Source: Gyrodactylus bullatarudis (lineage: Eukaryota > Platyhelminthes > Monogenea > Gyrodactylidea > Gyrodactylidae). From it: 64,000 nucleotides of DNA. The position numbers were made by a program, and so were the translations under genes. Shown here in pieces: positions 62,351 through 64,000 of the stretch; within the stretch, counting starts at the first letter, position 1, and each line of letters starts with the position of its first letter. Below the pieces are notes generated by a model. It had not been told where the DNA came from and did no database searches. It saw nothing but the letters and a program-made list of their open reading frames with translations. The stretch covers positions 440,655 to 504,654 of the forward strand of contig SSNU01000050.1 of NCBI GenBank assembly GCA_012064415.1. The letters run 5' to 3'.

Positions 62351-64000
62351 TCAATTGAATTTCGAATTGATGTCGAATTTCCACCCTTGATTTTTTAAAA
62401 CTTTCAATTGAGAATTTTTTCGATCCAAAATCCAAGTAAACTTAAATAAACAGAAAACTTGAGCCAAAAGTTTTAAAGACTTTTTATCCATTGACCAAAT
62501 TTAATTTTGTAAAAATTCTCGAGAAGAGCTCATACGTTCTACATGCTAATCTCTTTCCTCTAACTTTTCTTGGCTCTTCAATTTGTCAGTCTTACTACTA
62601 CTTAAAAATAAAAATCAATATCTGATAATTATGAAAAAATATTCAGAACTTTTGACTTTATTAAATAAATACAGCGTGACTCAAGTAATTCATTTTCATA
62701 ATGTTACATATTTTCATTTCTAGTTTTTTATATTATAAAGTAACATGATTGAGAAAATAAGAAGAAGAACACTATAGACAAGATTAATGCTGCTAGTTTG
62801 CATGGAATAGAAAAACTTATCCACACACACCCCCCCAACCTTAATATTCATGTATATTTTTAACATTTTTAAGCGTACAAGTATGACTGTCGATTCTTTT
62901 CTTTTGCACACCTAGTAATATTATAACAATTATTGATAGAAAAACTCAATACTGAAAAATAAATATTGACCGTTATTTTCAAGTAGCTTGTTTACATAGG
63001 CAAAGTTAATCTTTTTTGCTCATTTTGTTCAACTTGACTTTTTGAAAATTCTTACACTCAGAAATCATGTAGAGCATTGATAGAAGGATAAATTTTACAA
63101 GACTATAATTATTAATCTTGATAGATTCATTCTTGTATGAAGAGAATATATAATTTGCTCATGTGTCTAATTTTAGAAAGAATTGTCTTGGGAGCTTTCT
63201 ACTCAAGTGAGAATCTTTTATTCTTTGTTTCCTACAATCACCCTTGAAGTTATTTTTATTTTTCTAAAAAAGGAAAAAATTAGTGTAATTTAGTAGATGT
63301 CTAAAAATTATTTTTTTCTACATTCGTTTGGAAAACCTAAGAAAAAAAAATAATTTTGATATTCATTCTTATCAAATCTTTGTATCCTGTAAAAACTAAT
63401 GAATACTAGTCGATAGCTCGCATGAGATGAAGATGAGAATTCACCATTCTTACACAAATCTCAATAAACTTCTCCAATTATTCACATGAAAGTTAAATTT
63501 CCTAAATGAGCCGTTAAGAGACAAAGAAGAAAACCGATCGAGAAAAAGATTCTTTTGATCTCTATTGTTTTCAAAGTTCCTCTAAGCTTTCGCCTTCAGT
63601 TCAGGCGATTGCATATTTTAATTCTGCAGGTATGATTCCCACTATCTATAACCTTGGGAAATAGGTTTTCAAAAGAACGTTTTAAACAAAAGTTAAATTT
63701 TTGGAAAAAATCAACTTTCTTTAAATTAGTACAGCACTAGTTTGACGAATGTTAGAGGTGAGAATCCTTGCTTCCAGAACTAGTTTTAAATGTAGACACT
63801 ATTCATAAACCATAAAAAAGTTTATAAATTTAAAACTTTAGTTGAATTTGAATTTAAAATTAATTCAATTAACATAATATAGTGGTAGAAAAAATAAAAG
63901 TATTCACTAGAAATTGTCTCTAAATCACTTATTAAAAGTTATTGAAAATGGAAAGATGACCCATTCGATAGAGAATATTCGTTTCTATCAGAAATTACTT
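62351..64000. other. AT-rich right edge with a foldback-family end
   Basis: GAGATGAAGATGAGAATTCACC near 63423-63445 begins a copy of the foldback family that fades by about 63520. A CA/C-rich run lies near 62823-62837. No gene is evident. Confidence 0.4.

Overview
The window is AT-rich (roughly 70 percent), intron-bearing animal nuclear DNA. It holds two tyrosine-kinase genes in tandem in its first third; the remaining two thirds are almost gene-free and filled with decayed transposable elements. The second kinase has the SH2-ankyrin-SH2-kinase layout of the Shark/HTK16 family, which is known from invertebrates and cnidarians and absent from vertebrates, so the host is a non-vertebrate metazoan. 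Very short introns (36 nt in a host gene, 25 and 26 nt in a transposase) point to a fast-evolving lineage, but I cannot name the species.

Region 1-2.7 kb: remnant of a Mutator-like transposase with a SWIM zinc finger (minus strand), a foldback repeat, then the 3' part of a Src-like kinase gene (half an SH2 domain plus a complete kinase domain; its 5' exons lie left of the window). Region 2.86-21.24 kb: a complete eight-exon Shark-type gene of 830 codons. It starts only 161 bp after the stop of the first kinase. Its seven introns are all phase 0; the sixth is 9.9 kb and has absorbed a broken Penelope-like element (PLE), its inverted terminal blocks with a hammerhead-like motif, a 1.1 kb element full of palindromes, and a pogo/Tigger transposon nested in a foldback element.

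Region 21.2-42.8 kb: 3' end of Shark, a PLE fragment with a GIY-YIG domain, small non-autonomous Mutator-like elements, several large near-perfect palindromes, and two or three isolated exon-like islands that I cannot identify. Region 42.8-51.5 kb: a 5'-truncated LINE, then the most unusual object here: a tRNA-derived pol III-type head joined directly to a well-formed type I hammerhead ribozyme, inside a foldback element (45.55-45.97 kb). Another foldback, LINE debris and a third PLE tail follow. Region 51.5-64 kb: mostly featureless AT-rich DNA with small inverted-repeat elements and a second SWIM-bearing Mutator-like element.

The two kinases are the only convincing host genes. Both belong to phosphotyrosine signalling: SH2 domains bind phosphotyrosine and kinase domains write it. 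The other coding sequences are transposon-derived and broken.
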